Made by a program: the position numbers and the translations under genes. Source: Erythrobacter sp. UBA3075 (GTDB taxonomy: Bacteria; Pseudomonadota; Alphaproteobacteria; Sphingomonadales; Sphingomonadaceae). From it: DNA of 9,825 nt. Positions 1 through 6,128 of this stretch are shown piece by piece. The stretch is from positions 758 through 10,582 of the forward strand of contig DFBR01000126.1 of the NCBI GenBank assembly GCA_002367375.1, given 5' to 3'. Every line of letters starts with the position of its first letter. Position 1 is the first letter of the stretch. The notes below the pieces were generated by a model. The model was not told where the DNA came from and made no database searches. It worked only from the letters and a program-made list of their open reading frames with translations.

Positions 1-372
1 AATGTGCATATTTCGGGCGGCGCAGGCATTGGCGGCGTGCTCGAGCCGTTGCAGGCAGAACCCGTCATCATCGGCGATGGTGCCTTTATCGGCGCGCGCG
101 CCGAGGTTGCCGAAGGCGTGCGCGTGGGCGAAGGCGCGGTGCTGTCCATGGGCGTATATCTGGGCGCATCGACCAAGATCGTCGACCGCGCGACCGGCGA
201 AGTGCATCGCGGCGAAGTGCCGCCTTATGCGGTGGTCGTTCCCGGCGCGCTGCCAGGGAAAGCGCTCCCCGATGGCTCGCCTGGGCCGAGCCTGTATTGT
301 GCGGTGATCGTCAAGACGGTGGACGCGCAGACCCGCTCCAAGACCGGCATAAACGAGCTTTTGCGTGACTGA
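1..372 (+). CDS. dapD: 2,3,4,5-tetrahydropyridine-2,6-dicarboxylate N-succinyltransferase, C-terminal part
   Basis: DapD transfers a succinyl group from succinyl-CoA to tetrahydrodipicolinate in the succinylase branch of diaminopimelate/lysine synthesis, in the cytoplasm. The window opens inside the gene in frame 1; 123 codons are visible, ending at TGA 370-372. The first residues read [16 protein letters not shown], a hallmark of the family's left-handed beta-helix, followed by hexapeptide repeats ([34 protein letters not shown]) and the C-terminal region with [16 protein letters not shown] and the ending [10 protein letters not shown]. The GTG at position 4 is an internal valine, not a start. 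No odd residues or frameshifts are seen. The gene converges on the dipeptidase gene, leaving only 35 bp between stop codons and no clear hairpin there. The family call is based on recognised motifs and is secure. Confidence 0.96.
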   Translation, partial: NVHISGGAGIGGVLEPLQAEPVIIGDGAFIGARAEVAEGVRVGEGAVLSMGVYLGASTKIVDRATGEVHRGEVPPYAVVVPGALPGKALPDGSPGPSLYCAVIVKTVDAQTRSKTGINELLRD

Positions 373-407
373 CGCACACTGCCTGCTCTTGATCTGCGAA
401 TAGCGCC

Positions 408-1664
408 TCAATCGGCGACCGTCTCAAGCGGCGGTGAGCCGCTCTGCCCCGCCGCATACTCCTCCGCCGCACGCATGACGCGCAGCATGTTGCGGTAGGA
501 GATCATCTCCAGCTGCTCTTGCGAATAGCCACGCCGCGCGAGTTCGGTAAACAGCGCCGGATAGCCGGTGACATCCTCCATCCCGACCGGGCCGGTCGAC
601 ATGCCATCATAATCGCCGCCAATGCCGATATTCTCGATCCCCGCGACATTGCGGATGTGGTCGATATGGTCGGCCATGTCGGAAATGGTGGCGAGCGGAG
701 TGGGGTTGGCCTCATCCCATTCAACCAAGCGCGGGGTGACCTGATCGGGCTGGCCTTGCCATAGTGCCTCCAGCCGCGCTTCCTGCGCCTGCCGATTGGC
801 ATACCAGATACGTTGCTGCTCGCTCAGATAACCGGGCAGGCCGACCACCATCACGATACCGCCATTGTCGGGCAGTCGCGCCAGCACATCGTCGGGCACA
901 TTGCGCGCATGGCCGTTTACCGCGCGCGCGCCCGAATGGCTGAAGATCGCCGGCGCGCCGACCACGTCGAGTGCATCATGCATGGTCGCGGGCGACACAT
1001 GGCTGAGATCGACCAGCATCCCGATCCGCGCCATCTCACGCACCACAAGCACGCCAAAATCCGTCAGCCCGTCATGCTCTGGCTCGTCGGTCGCGCTATC
1101 GGCCCACGGCGTGTTGCGGCTGTGCGTGATGGTCATGTAGCGCGCGCCCAGATCATACATCTGCCGCAACACGCCAAGGCTCGATCCGATAGAATGGCCG
1201 CCCTCCATGCCGATCAGCGAGGCGATCCGCCCTTCCGCCATAGCCGCCTCCACATCGCCCGCTGTCAGGGCCAGCGCGAGGTCCTGCGGATAGGCCGCAA
1301 TCAGCCGCTTGGTGACGTCGATCTGCTCGATCGTATTGACCACCGCCTGCGGCTCTTCCAGCGCGGCAGGCACATAGACCGACCAGAACTGCGCGCCGAC
1401 CTTGCCTTGACGCAGCCGCGGTAGATCGGTGTGCATTTCGCCCGGCGTCCAGTCATCGCCTTCCAGCGTGTCGTGAAAATCGAAACCTTCCAGAACATTA
1501 CCATAGCGCCCACGCAGCCGCCCCGGCACATCATTGTGCCCGTCCCACACCGGCGCGGCTTCAAGCGCGGCAGCCGCAACCTCCTCCGGCGTATCCTGCG
1601 CGGTGACAGGGCTGGCGAGAATGAGAGTAGCGGCAGTGGCAGCGAGACTGGCGAAACGTGGCAT
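408..1664 (-). CDS. Secreted membrane dipeptidase, peptidase family M19
   Basis: A 418-residue zinc dipeptidase of the renal-dipeptidase family (M19), expected to hydrolyse dipeptides, including some D-amino-acid dipeptides, outside the cytoplasm. I chose the ATG at 1664 because AGGA lies about 8 nt upstream and the protein then begins with a clean signal peptide (MPRFASLAATAATLILASPVTA, likely cleaved before QD). The frame stays open upstream to 1754, but that extension is Pro/Arg-rich and precedes the signal peptide. Family metal-binding motifs are all present: WDGHND (His43, Asp45), GMEGGHS (Glu154), DLSHVSP (His222), FSHSGARAV (His243) and GGDYDG (Asp351). The length is normal for secreted bacterial members. 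The gene is divergent from the DoxX-like gene, with 88 bp between starts. No lipobox or membrane anchor is visible, so a periplasmic location is inferred. The physiological substrate cannot be read from sequence. Confidence 0.93.
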   Translation of the reverse strand: MPRFASLAATAATLILASPVTAQDTPEEVAAAALEAAPVWDGHNDVPGRLRGRYGNVLEGFDFHDTLEGDDWTPGEMHTDLPRLRQGKVGAQFWSVYVPAALEEPQAVVNTIEQIDVTKRLIAAYPQDLALALTAGDVEAAMAEGRIASLIGMEGGHSIGSSLGVLRQMYDLGARYMTITHSRNTPWADSATDEPEHDGLTDFGVLVVREMARIGMLVDLSHVSPATMHDALDVVGAPAIFSHSGARAVNGHARNVPDDVLARLPDNGGIVMVVGLPGYLSEQQRIWYANRQAQEARLEALWQGQPDQVTPRLVEWDEANPTPLATISDMADHIDHIRNVAGIENIGIGGDYDGMSTGPVGMEDVTGYPALFTELARRGYSQEQLEMISYRNMLRVMRAAEEYAAGQSGSPPLETVAD

Positions 1665-1719
1665 AAGGTTTCCTGATCTGTGTGAGCTTGCTGGACCCGG
1701 TCTGGCCTCTGCGGCATGG

Positions 1720-1733
1720 GGTGGCAAGCCACC
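1720..1733. promoter_or_regulatory. Perfect 6-bp inverted repeat between divergent genes
   Basis: GGTGGC-AA-GCCACC lies in the 88-bp gap between the dipeptidase and DoxX-like starts, 20 bp before the latter. It could be an operator for a dimeric regulator or a small mRNA hairpin. No regulator is encoded nearby, and no convincing -10/-35 pair was found around it. Confidence 0.25.
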
Positions 1734-1752
1734 TAACCGGGAAAACAGCCGC

Positions 1753-2172
1753 ATGACGACCGCAGGACAAGCATTGCGCGCAGCGCTGCGATATTTGCTC
1801 GCGGCGTTCTATGCCTATGCCGGATACCGCCATATCGTTGATCCAGCGCCCTTCCTGCTCATCACGCCCGATTGGGTGCCTTTTCCCGAAGCAATTGTGC
1901 AGTGGACCGGAATTGCCGAGATTGCCGGAGCCATCGCGCTGGCGCAGCCCTTCGCACGCCGCTTGCAGCAGGCCGGCGGCATGGCTCTGGCGCTGTATGC
2001 ACTGTGCGTCTGGCCCGCCAATGTGAACCATATGCTGATGGACATGGCGCGTGCCGATGGCGGATGGGGCATGGCCTATCACGTCCCACGCATGATCGCG
2101 CAACCATTGCTGATCTGGCTGGCGCTGTGGGCCGGGCGGGTGGTGGACTGGCCGTTTGGCAAAACGCGCTAA
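1753..2172 (+). CDS. DoxX-like small integral membrane protein (COG4270 type)
   Basis: A 139-residue, four-helix membrane protein resembling the DoxX/COG4270 group. Hydrophobic stretches lie near residues 8-24, 48-62, 74-90 and 110-126. Diagnostic stretches are YAGYRHIVDPAPF, ITPDWVPFPE and TGIAEIAGAIALAQP, followed by an Asn-His pair after the third helix (ANVNHMLMD). DoxX relatives have been linked to quinone-associated or redox membrane complexes, but the function of this subgroup is unknown and none is claimed here. The start at 1753 was chosen because it begins directly before the first helix. The frame is open upstream to 1534, but only antisense to the dipeptidase gene. Its Shine-Dalgarno sequence is weak (CGGGAA). 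It is divergent from the dipeptidase gene and convergent with the SWIB gene. Confidence 0.82.
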   Translation: MTTAGQALRAALRYLLAAFYAYAGYRHIVDPAPFLLITPDWVPFPEAIVQWTGIAEIAGAIALAQPFARRLQQAGGMALALYALCVWPANVNHMLMDMARADGGWGMAYHVPRMIAQPLLIWLALWAGRVVDWPFGKTR

Positions 2173-2182
2173 TCGCACAAAC

Positions 2183-2221
2183 GAAACGGGCCAAAATGAA
2201 ACGGGCCAAAATGAAACGGGC
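2183..2221. repeat. 15-bp tandem repeat, 2.6 copies
   Basis: The unit GAAACGGGCCAAAAT occurs at 2183-2197 and 2198-2212, followed by a 9-bp partial copy at 2213-2221. The repeats are identical. The last copy forms one arm of the terminator hairpin that follows, so the repeat is a duplicated terminator arm plus its T-rich tail as read on the minus strand. Confidence 0.9.
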
Positions 2222-2248
2222 AGGAAGCGCTGTGCCTCCCGCCCGTTT
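2184..2248 (-). terminator. Terminator of the SWIB gene with triplicated 3' arm
   Basis: Read on the minus strand, AAACGGGC (complement of 2241-2248) pairs with GCCCGTTT (complement of 2214-2221). One mismatch follows, then three more G-C/A-T pairs inside and an 11-nt loop. CATTTTGG follows the stem, giving a partial U-tract. Two further copies of the GCCCGTTT arm (complements of 2199-2206 and 2184-2191) lie downstream, each followed by a T-rich stretch or run of Ts, so three alternative hairpins are possible. It lies 28 bp beyond the SWIB stop. It could also stop rightward doxX transcription, though the U-tract is poorer in that direction. Confidence 0.65.
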
Positions 2249-2276
2249 GCGTATTCTTATAATGTCGGTTGAGCGA

Positions 2277-2528
2277 TCAGCTCATGTGCTTGGAAACGGC
2301 ACCCGTCATCTTGAACATGGAGATCTGCTCTGTGCCGATCACCGCGCCGAGCTTGGCGTCGGGGTTGATCTGGCGGCGATCCTTGGAATCCTGCAGATCG
2401 TTAGCCTTGATGTGGTCCCACACCTTGCTGGTGACCTGTGCACGGGTCATCGGGCCCTTGCCGACCACGTCTTCGAGTTCCGGTGTCAGGTTGACCGGTT
2501 TGTTGAGAGCATTGTTCTTGGCAGCCAT
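2277..2528 (-). CDS. SWIB/MDM2 domain protein
   Basis: An 83-residue protein that is almost entirely one SWIB domain (about residues 10-80). Recognisable family stretches are VNLTPELEDVVG, MTRAQVTSKVWDHIKANDLQD, RRQINPDAKLGAVIG and ISMFKMTGAVSKHM. SWIB domains are best known from eukaryotic chromatin remodelling complexes. Short stand-alone versions and fusions to topoisomerase occur in Chlamydia and many proteobacteria, where a role in nucleoid or DNA handling is suspected but not established. AAAGGAAA lies about 10 nt before the ATG and supports the start. It follows the PEBP gene on the same strand after 49 bp, so co-transcription is likely. That gap holds a small inverted repeat, CTAGA-GG-TCTAG, of unknown meaning. 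Confidence 0.88.
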   Translation of the reverse strand: MAAKNNALNKPVNLTPELEDVVGKGPMTRAQVTSKVWDHIKANDLQDSKDRRQINPDAKLGAVIGTEQISMFKMTGAVSKHMS

Positions 2529-2577
2529 TATCAGGTTTCCTTTCAGTCAAATTACCGGCCTAGAGGTCTAGCACCGT

Positions 2578-3192
2578 TCAATCTTCGTCGTCGCCATCTT
2601 CCCAGTCGTAATCCCCGCCTTCTTCGCGGGCATATGTTGCTGTGACTATTGCCAAACCCATCACATGACCTTCCATGGCGGCCGCAAGCTCTTCCCGATT
2701 CGCACCGGGCATCAGTGTCAACGGCAGGTCTAGCGCGAACAGCTGGAACACATAATCATGGCTGTTATCGCCCGTTGGCGGGTCGGGCAGCAGCCATTCG
2801 GAATTGCCAAAAGCGTTCTTGCCAACGCGCGGCGGGGTCTCGCCTTCGAGGATCTTGCCCTTCTGTCCGGGCAGCCCCCAGACCAGCCAATGGCAGAAAG
2901 GCTCGCCAGTCTGGAAGTCAGCATCTTCGACCACCAGCACCAGTTCCTGTGTACCGGGAGGCGGCGCATTCCATTCCAGCGGCGGAGCGACAGCATCTTC
3001 TTCGTCAGCCGTAAAGCAGGGATCCAGCTCTCCGCCCGCATCAAAAGCGGCGGAGGACAGAGTGAAGCCGCCCTTACCGATTAGACCTTCGCCGCCCAGC
3101 TTTGCCGCCACGATCTTGCCATGGCCGGGGCGCAAGTCGCCCGCAGCCTTGCCAAGCGCCTTGGAGAGCCAATCGGGAAGCGTGTCGGACAT
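2578..3192 (-). CDS. YbhB/YbcL-type phosphatidylethanolamine-binding (Raf kinase inhibitor-like) protein
   Basis: A 204-residue protein of the PEBP family, which has an anion-binding pocket. Its bacterial members have no firmly known role. Visible motifs: PPLEWNAPPPGT (about 70-81), LVVEDADF (86-93, the Asp-rich pocket motif), FCHWLVWGLP (99-108), GKNAFGNSEWLLPDPPTGD (124-142) with HDYVFQLFALD (145-155), and the C-terminal helix HVMGLAIVTATYAR (176-189). There is no signal peptide, so it is probably cytoplasmic. It is somewhat longer than minimal bacterial PEBPs, with a hydrophilic N-terminus of about 35 residues and a strongly acidic tail (after residue 190, mostly Glu/Asp/Gly). GAGG about 7 nt before the ATG fixes the start. 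It is the first gene of a probable two-gene unit with the SWIB gene. Confidence 0.92.
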   Translation of the reverse strand: MSDTLPDWLSKALGKAAGDLRPGHGKIVAAKLGGEGLIGKGGFTLSSAAFDAGGELDPCFTADEEDAVAPPLEWNAPPPGTQELVLVVEDADFQTGEPFCHWLVWGLPGQKGKILEGETPPRVGKNAFGNSEWLLPDPPTGDNSHDYVFQLFALDLPLTLMPGANREELAAAMEGHVMGLAIVTATYAREEGGDYDWEDGDDED

Positions 3193-3285
3193 GAATTTAC
3201 CTCAACTCGATATCGGCGCTTTTGGACGCCTTTACGGATAGACGGCTTGCGCTGTGCCGTTTGATGCACGCCATTGCAAGGCCCC

Positions 3286-3313
3286 TTTCCGTTCAGCCTG
3301 TCGAAGGAACTGC
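3286..3313. repeat. REP-like intergenic sequence
   Basis: CCGTTCAGCCTGTCGAAGG followed by AACTGC matches, from memory, an abundant sphingomonad intergenic repeat whose other strand reads CCTTCGACAGGCTGAACGG. Only one copy is in this window, and the usual second arm is not obvious, so it may be a solo or decayed unit. Confidence 0.5.
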
Positions 3314-3362
3314 GGTGCCATGGAGGGCTTTCACGCCGATCCGCATATCTGCCGGGCACAAC

Positions 3363-3389
3363 TTGCCAGACAGGGGAGCGACCTATAGC
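3363..3389 (+). promoter_or_regulatory. Possible promoter of the S41 protease gene
   Basis: TTGCCA (3363-3368) and TATAGC (3384-3389) resemble -35 and -10 hexamers about 53 bp before the start codon. The 15-bp spacer is short, so this is a weak candidate. Confidence 0.25.
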
Positions 3390-3441
3390 ATGGCTCTCAC
3401 CCCGAGGATCATCCCAACAGATTGAAAAGTAACGGACAAAT

Positions 3442-4872
3442 ATGCGCACTTCGAAATTTGCTCTGTCTATCGCCTGCGCGGCCATGGTCGCGTCATGCGG
3501 TGGTAGCACCACGCCCACCCCAACTCCGAGCGGAACCGGGGGCGGAAATACCGGAGGCGGGGGTACCGACCCATGTTCGCTCACGGCGCGGCAGGATTTT
3601 GCCCGCGACCTGCTGAACGAGTGGTATCTGTTCCCCGATGACCTTGATCTGACGGTCAACCAGAACAGCTTCAACAATGTGCAGGATTACCTCGATGCGC
3701 TGGTCGCTCCGGCCCGTGCGGCGAACAAGGATCGCTTTTTTACCTATGTGACCTCGATTCAGGAGGAAACCGATTTTGCTAATAGCGGCGCGACCGCCGG
3801 TTTCGGCTTCCGCCTCGCCTATGACACTCCCAATCGCCGCGTGTTCGTGATCGAAACGTTTGAAGGCACAGCTGCGCTTGGTGCCAATATCGATCGCGGT
3901 TCAGAACTTCTCGGCATCGGGACCAATTCGAGCAACATCGAAACGGTCAATTCGCTTATGGCGAATGGTGGCCCCGCAGCGGTGTCCAACGCGCTTGGCC
4001 CGTCGACGGCAGGCACTACCCGCGTGCTGAATATTCGCGATCAGGCGGGCGTCACGCGCGAGGTTTCAATCAGCAAGACCGATTATTCGCTCGATCCGGT
4101 GTCCAACCGTTACGGCGCGCAGATCATCAATGATGGCGGCAGACTGGTTGGCTATCTCAACTTGCGGACCTTCTCGGTGCTGTCGGCGGACGACGATCTG
4201 ATCGCCGCCTTTGACGACTTCCGCGCTGCCGGAGTCACAGAGCTGATTATTGACATGCGTTACAATGGTGGCGGGCGCATCAGCGTTGCAGAAACTTTCG
4301 GGGACCTGCTGGCGCGCGGCTTCGACGGGCAAGTTTACAACACCATCGCATTCCGCGCTTCCAAATCGGAGAACAACTCGACTTACCGCTTCAACGTTCG
4401 GCCCCAGTCGATTGCGCCAACGAAAATCGCCTTTATCGGAACGCGTTCCACGGCTTCAGCTAGCGAGCTCGTGATCAATGGTATCCAGCCCTATGTCGCC
4501 GACATTGCGCTGATCGGCACCAACACTTTCGGCAAGCCGGTTGGTCAGTCTGCCTTCGACCTTGCCGATTGCGATGATCGTTTCCGCCCGCTGACCATCC
4601 AGCTGGAGAATGCAGACGGGAATGGCGAATATTTCAACGGACTGGCCGCAACGGTGCCCAATTCGTGCCGCGCGAATGACGACATCAGCTTCCAGATGGG
4701 TGATCCGAACGAAGCCATGACGGCGACAGCGCTCGATTTCCTTGCGGGCAGGGCCTGCACGGCGATCGCTGGCGGGCCTTCCACCACGGCCTCCGCGCTG
4801 GAGGAAGGTGTGCTGGCTCCCGAACTGCCAGAGCGCAACGCTGCCCAGCATGAAGTGCCCGGACTTTTCTAA
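3442..4872 (+). CDS. Lipoprotein S41-family (C-terminal-processing-type) serine protease
   Basis: A 476-residue predicted envelope protease. It starts with a lipoprotein signal peptide whose lipobox is VASC (Cys19), then a low-complexity Thr/Pro/Gly linker (about 20-42), consistent with tethering to a membrane and protruding into the periplasm. An N-terminal helical region (about 46-110) precedes a PDZ-like segment (about 115-205, with GFGFRL, FEGTAALGANIDRGSELLGIG). The S41 core contains GYLNLRTF, ELIIDMRYNGGG and the catalytic stretch TASASE (Ser339, less likely Ser341). Lys365 and Gln369 in TFGKPVGQ fit the family's Ser-Lys-Gln arrangement. The Ser339-Lys365 distance is one residue longer than I count in typical CtpA sequences. 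Four to five cysteines in the mature part may form disulfides. The start codon has only a weak AACGGA Shine-Dalgarno. Substrates are unknown. It stands alone, with convergent neighbours downstream. Confidence 0.9.
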   Translation: MRTSKFALSIACAAMVASCGGSTTPTPTPSGTGGGNTGGGGTDPCSLTARQDFARDLLNEWYLFPDDLDLTVNQNSFNNVQDYLDALVAPARAANKDRFFTYVTSIQEETDFANSGATAGFGFRLAYDTPNRRVFVIETFEGTAALGANIDRGSELLGIGTNSSNIETVNSLMANGGPAAVSNALGPSTAGTTRVLNIRDQAGVTREVSISKTDYSLDPVSNRYGAQIINDGGRLVGYLNLRTFSVLSADDDLIAAFDDFRAAGVTELIIDMRYNGGGRISVAETFGDLLARGFDGQVYNTIAFRASKSENNSTYRFNVRPQSIAPTKIAFIGTRSTASASELVINGIQPYVADIALIGTNTFGKPVGQSAFDLADCDDRFRPLTIQLENADGNGEYFNGLAATVPNSCRANDDISFQMGDPNEAMTATALDFLAGRACTAIAGGPSTTASALEEGVLAPELPERNAAQHEVPGLF

Positions 4873-4881
4873 CGACTAAAT

Positions 4882-4905
4882 TTGGGCGGGCTACGGCTCG
4901 CCCAA
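4882..4905. terminator. Bidirectional terminator hairpin overlapping a stop codon
   Basis: TTGGGCG (4882-4888) and CGCCCAA (4899-4905) form a perfect 7-bp stem with a 10-nt loop. It lies 10 bp after the S41 protease stop. On the opposite strand the stop codon of the COG3650-like gene (4891-4893) is in the loop. U-rich flanks are modest in both directions (AATTCGT on plus, AATTTAG on minus). Confidence 0.55.
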
Positions 4906-5325
4906 TTCGTCCTCACCCTCGCGCCATGCGCAGCCGTTGTATTGCACGGCCCCGATCTGCACGGTCGCGGTGAAGGGATAGGTCCTGTCGCTCATCCCGT
5001 CCGAACATTCGCCCGGCGTCACCGTCACATCCAGCGCCGCGCCCTCAATCTCTCCGCTGAAAGAAACGCCGCCACGACCGGCGAAACGCTCGACCGGGAC
5101 GGTCACGCCCTTAATGTTTTCGGGCGTCGTCCATGTCAGCGATGACCCACTAATATCGGCGCCCCAGAACGGCTCGTTCCCGGTCAGCCTGAGGTATGCA
5201 TTCTCGGATATGCCCGCGTAGGGCTGCGTATCACTGCTGTCGCCGGGAACGCCGTCCCCGCCATCCTGCTGGCAGACGCTGGTCAAGAGCAATATGGGGG
5301 CGAGAGATAGCTGGAAAATCTTCAT
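4891..5325 (-). CDS. COG3650-like envelope protein, possible lipoprotein
   Basis: A 144-residue exported protein. The conserved part spans about residues 44-135 and carries stretches typical of the COG3650 group: LRLTGNEPFWGADI near 45-58, VTVTPGECSDGMSDRTYPFTA near 100-120 and YNGCAW near 129-134. Cys107 and Cys132 may pair. The function is unknown; members are usually small periplasmic proteins or lipoproteins, often next to META/HslJ-like domains. I chose the ATG at 5325 because the product then starts with a signal peptide (MKIFQLSLAPILLLTSVC). The Cys at 18 suggests a lipobox, but Val at -1 is unusual, so lipidation is uncertain. The Shine-Dalgarno is poor (GCGGGG close to ATG). The frame is open up to 5439 without signal-like sequence there. 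It converges on the S41 protease gene. Confidence 0.7.
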   Translation of the reverse strand: MKIFQLSLAPILLLTSVCQQDGGDGVPGDSSDTQPYAGISENAYLRLTGNEPFWGADISGSSLTWTTPENIKGVTVPVERFAGRGGVSFSGEIEGAALDVTVTPGECSDGMSDRTYPFTATVQIGAVQYNGCAWREGEDELGEP

Positions 5326-5351
5326 CCCCGCACGATGGCATTTCACAGCAC

Positions 5352-5399
5352 GAAAGTCACTATTCGCTGCTTGTCGGTGAGTGATATATAGTGAATTTC
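5352..5399. repeat. Imperfect 12-bp inverted repeat
   Basis: GAAAGTCACTAT (5352-5363) and ATAGTGAATTTC (5388-5399) are complementary in 11 of 12 positions across a 24-nt spacer. It is an AT-rich stretch in GC-rich surroundings. It sits upstream of the leftward COG3650-like gene, where it could be an operator/promoter region, and at the broken 5' edge of the gene remnant at 5381. Confidence 0.4.
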
Positions 5400-5656
5400 G
5401 GACGATCACTCGCGGCGGTCCATTGGGCAAACGAAACACAGGAAGCGAGCGCGGGATCGCGCAAGATCAGCTGACTGCGCGAGAGGCAGCCCGGCTCAAT
5501 CGCCAGCAAAGCCGCATCAATCGGTATGAAGACCGCAGCATCGCTGATGGTCCCGGCCTGACGCGGATTGAACCTGCGCGGTTGGAGAATTTGCAGGACC
5601 GGGTAAGCCGCAATATCGCGCGGCAACGACGCGATCGCCAGCGCCCCAATCGCTAG
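5381..5656 (+). pseudogene. 5'-truncated Arg/Gln-rich exported-protein remnant
   Basis: An open frame of 91 codons from a GTG. From about codon 18 it reads KRNTGSERGIAQDQLTAREA, then RLNRQQSRINRYEDRSIADG, then RLENLQDRVSRNIARQRRDRQ. I recognise the pattern of small alphaproteobacterial secreted proteins with two such charged helical repeats ('RIAQGxxSGxLTxREAxRLERQQxRI...ADGxxTxxE...DRxSRxIxRQKHD'). Those proteins start with a signal peptide. Here a TGA lies in frame directly before the GTG, no signal peptide exists in any upstream frame, and no Shine-Dalgarno is positioned for the GTG. I therefore read it as a 5'-truncated remnant. A functional cytoplasmic version is possible but less likely. 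The function of the family is unknown. Confidence 0.5.
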
Positions 5657-5728
5657 ACAACGACTATATTCGCCCCGGTGCGTGTTGCATCGGGCCGGAC
5701 CATCGGTTGTGTCTTGGTTCGAAAACGA

Positions 5729-5764
5729 AGCCCGTCGCGCTTCAAGCGCGGACTGAAACGGGCT
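5729..5764 (-). terminator. Nested-hairpin terminator of the 84-residue protein gene
   Basis: AGCCCGT (5729-5735) pairs with ACGGGCT (5758-5764). Inside, CGCGCTT and AAGCGCG form a second 7-bp stem around a single base. On the minus strand the structure starts one base after the stop codon (5765-5767) and is followed by TCGTTTTC, which fits an intrinsic terminator. Confidence 0.65.
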
Positions 5765-6019
5765 TTACGAAACGGCGCTTTCCGCTTCAGCGGATTCGAC
5801 AATCAGTTCAGCTTCGGCAGCTTCACGGTCGAGGCGTTCCTGCCGCACTGCTGCGGCCTTCTTGCGGTCGGTTTCGACCTTGAGCGCCTGGTCAGCCAGC
5901 GCGCGCCATGTCTTCTCGGCCCGCAGATTGCGCTCGCGCACATTATCAAGCGTGGCGGCTTCGGCCTGAGTAGCGGCTTCGCTGGCGCGCTGATCGTAGA
6001 AGGCGAAGGATTGCGACAT
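5765..6019 (-). CDS. Small helical hypothetical protein (84 residues), sphingomonad type
   Basis: A soluble protein with no signal peptide or membrane segment. It reads MSQSFAFYDQRASEAATQAE, then ATLDNVRERNLRAEKTWRAL, then helical Ala/Glu/Arg-rich sequence to the end. The composition predicts a nearly all-helical, possibly coiled-coil protein from about residue 10 to 75. I recall similar proteins with a DNVRER-LR-E--WRAMAD core in Erythrobacter and Sphingomonas, where they are annotated only as hypothetical. The ATG at 6019 has GGAG 8 nt upstream and is clearly the start; the frame extends to 6091 without support. It lies downstream of the cold-shock gene on the same strand with terminator-like structures between, so it is probably a separate unit. 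The function is unknown. Confidence 0.75.
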   Translation of the reverse strand: MSQSFAFYDQRASEAATQAEAATLDNVRERNLRAEKTWRALADQALKVETDRKKAAAVRQERLDREAAEAELIVESAEAESAVS

Positions 6020-6058
6020 GGTGTTTCTCCGAGGAGGGTTGCGAATTGTGTGATGAAG

Positions 6059-6085
6059 GCCGGGCACAGAATCTCCGCGCCCGGC
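6059..6085. terminator. GC-rich hairpin upstream of the 84-residue protein gene
   Basis: GCCGGGC (6059-6065) pairs with GCCCGGC (6079-6085) around a 13-nt loop. It may be a second, U-tract-poor terminator for the cold-shock gene or a leader hairpin of the following gene. It is flanked by CTTC/GAAG-like bases but has no U run. Confidence 0.35.
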
Positions 6086-6096
6086 TTCCATCGTGC

Positions 6097-6115
6097 AAAA
6101 TGATCATCTGATCAT
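6097..6115 (-). terminator. AT-rich terminator of the cold-shock gene, built from an 8-bp repeat
   Basis: On the minus strand ATGATC-AGAT-GATCAT (complement of 6100-6115) is followed by TTTTGC. The stem is part of a tandem 8-bp repeat, GATCATCT, with 2.5 copies at 6102-6121. The stop codon of the cold-shock gene is 14 bp upstream. A further small hairpin, CTGATC/GATCAG (6116-6132), overlaps that stop codon. Confidence 0.5.
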
Positions 6116-6128
6116 CTGATCTTTGGGA

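Larger units (their letters stand above)
3193..3441. other. 249-bp divergent intergenic region
   Basis: It separates the leftward PEBP gene from the rightward S41 protease gene. It holds a REP-like sequence near 3289-3313 and a weak promoter candidate near 3363-3389. I see no coding potential: the frames crossing it are short or antisense extensions of neighbours. Confidence 0.7.

Noticed and set aside
923..960. CGCGCGCGCCCG stretch in the dipeptidase gene resembling part of the palindromic element core
   Set aside because: It encodes the conserved HSGARAVNGHARN region of M19 peptidases, and no hairpin with a GGAT loop follows.
813..1424. 203-codon plus-strand frame opposite the dipeptidase
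   Set aside because: His/Arg-rich product antisense to a gene with all M19 metal ligands; a typical GC-rich shadow frame.
1872..2645. 257-codon open frame on the plus strand crossing the doxX 3' end, the tandem repeat and the SWIB gene
   Set aside because: It is a frame shadow: it is antisense to the SWIB and PEBP genes, out of frame with doxX, has no ribosome binding site, and its KRAKMK repeat is only the translated 15-bp DNA repeat.
5360..5626. Minus-strand frame of 88 codons opposite the Arg/Gln-rich remnant
   Set aside because: The plus-strand frame shows family-like repeats, whereas this one shows no motif, signal peptide or ribosome binding site.
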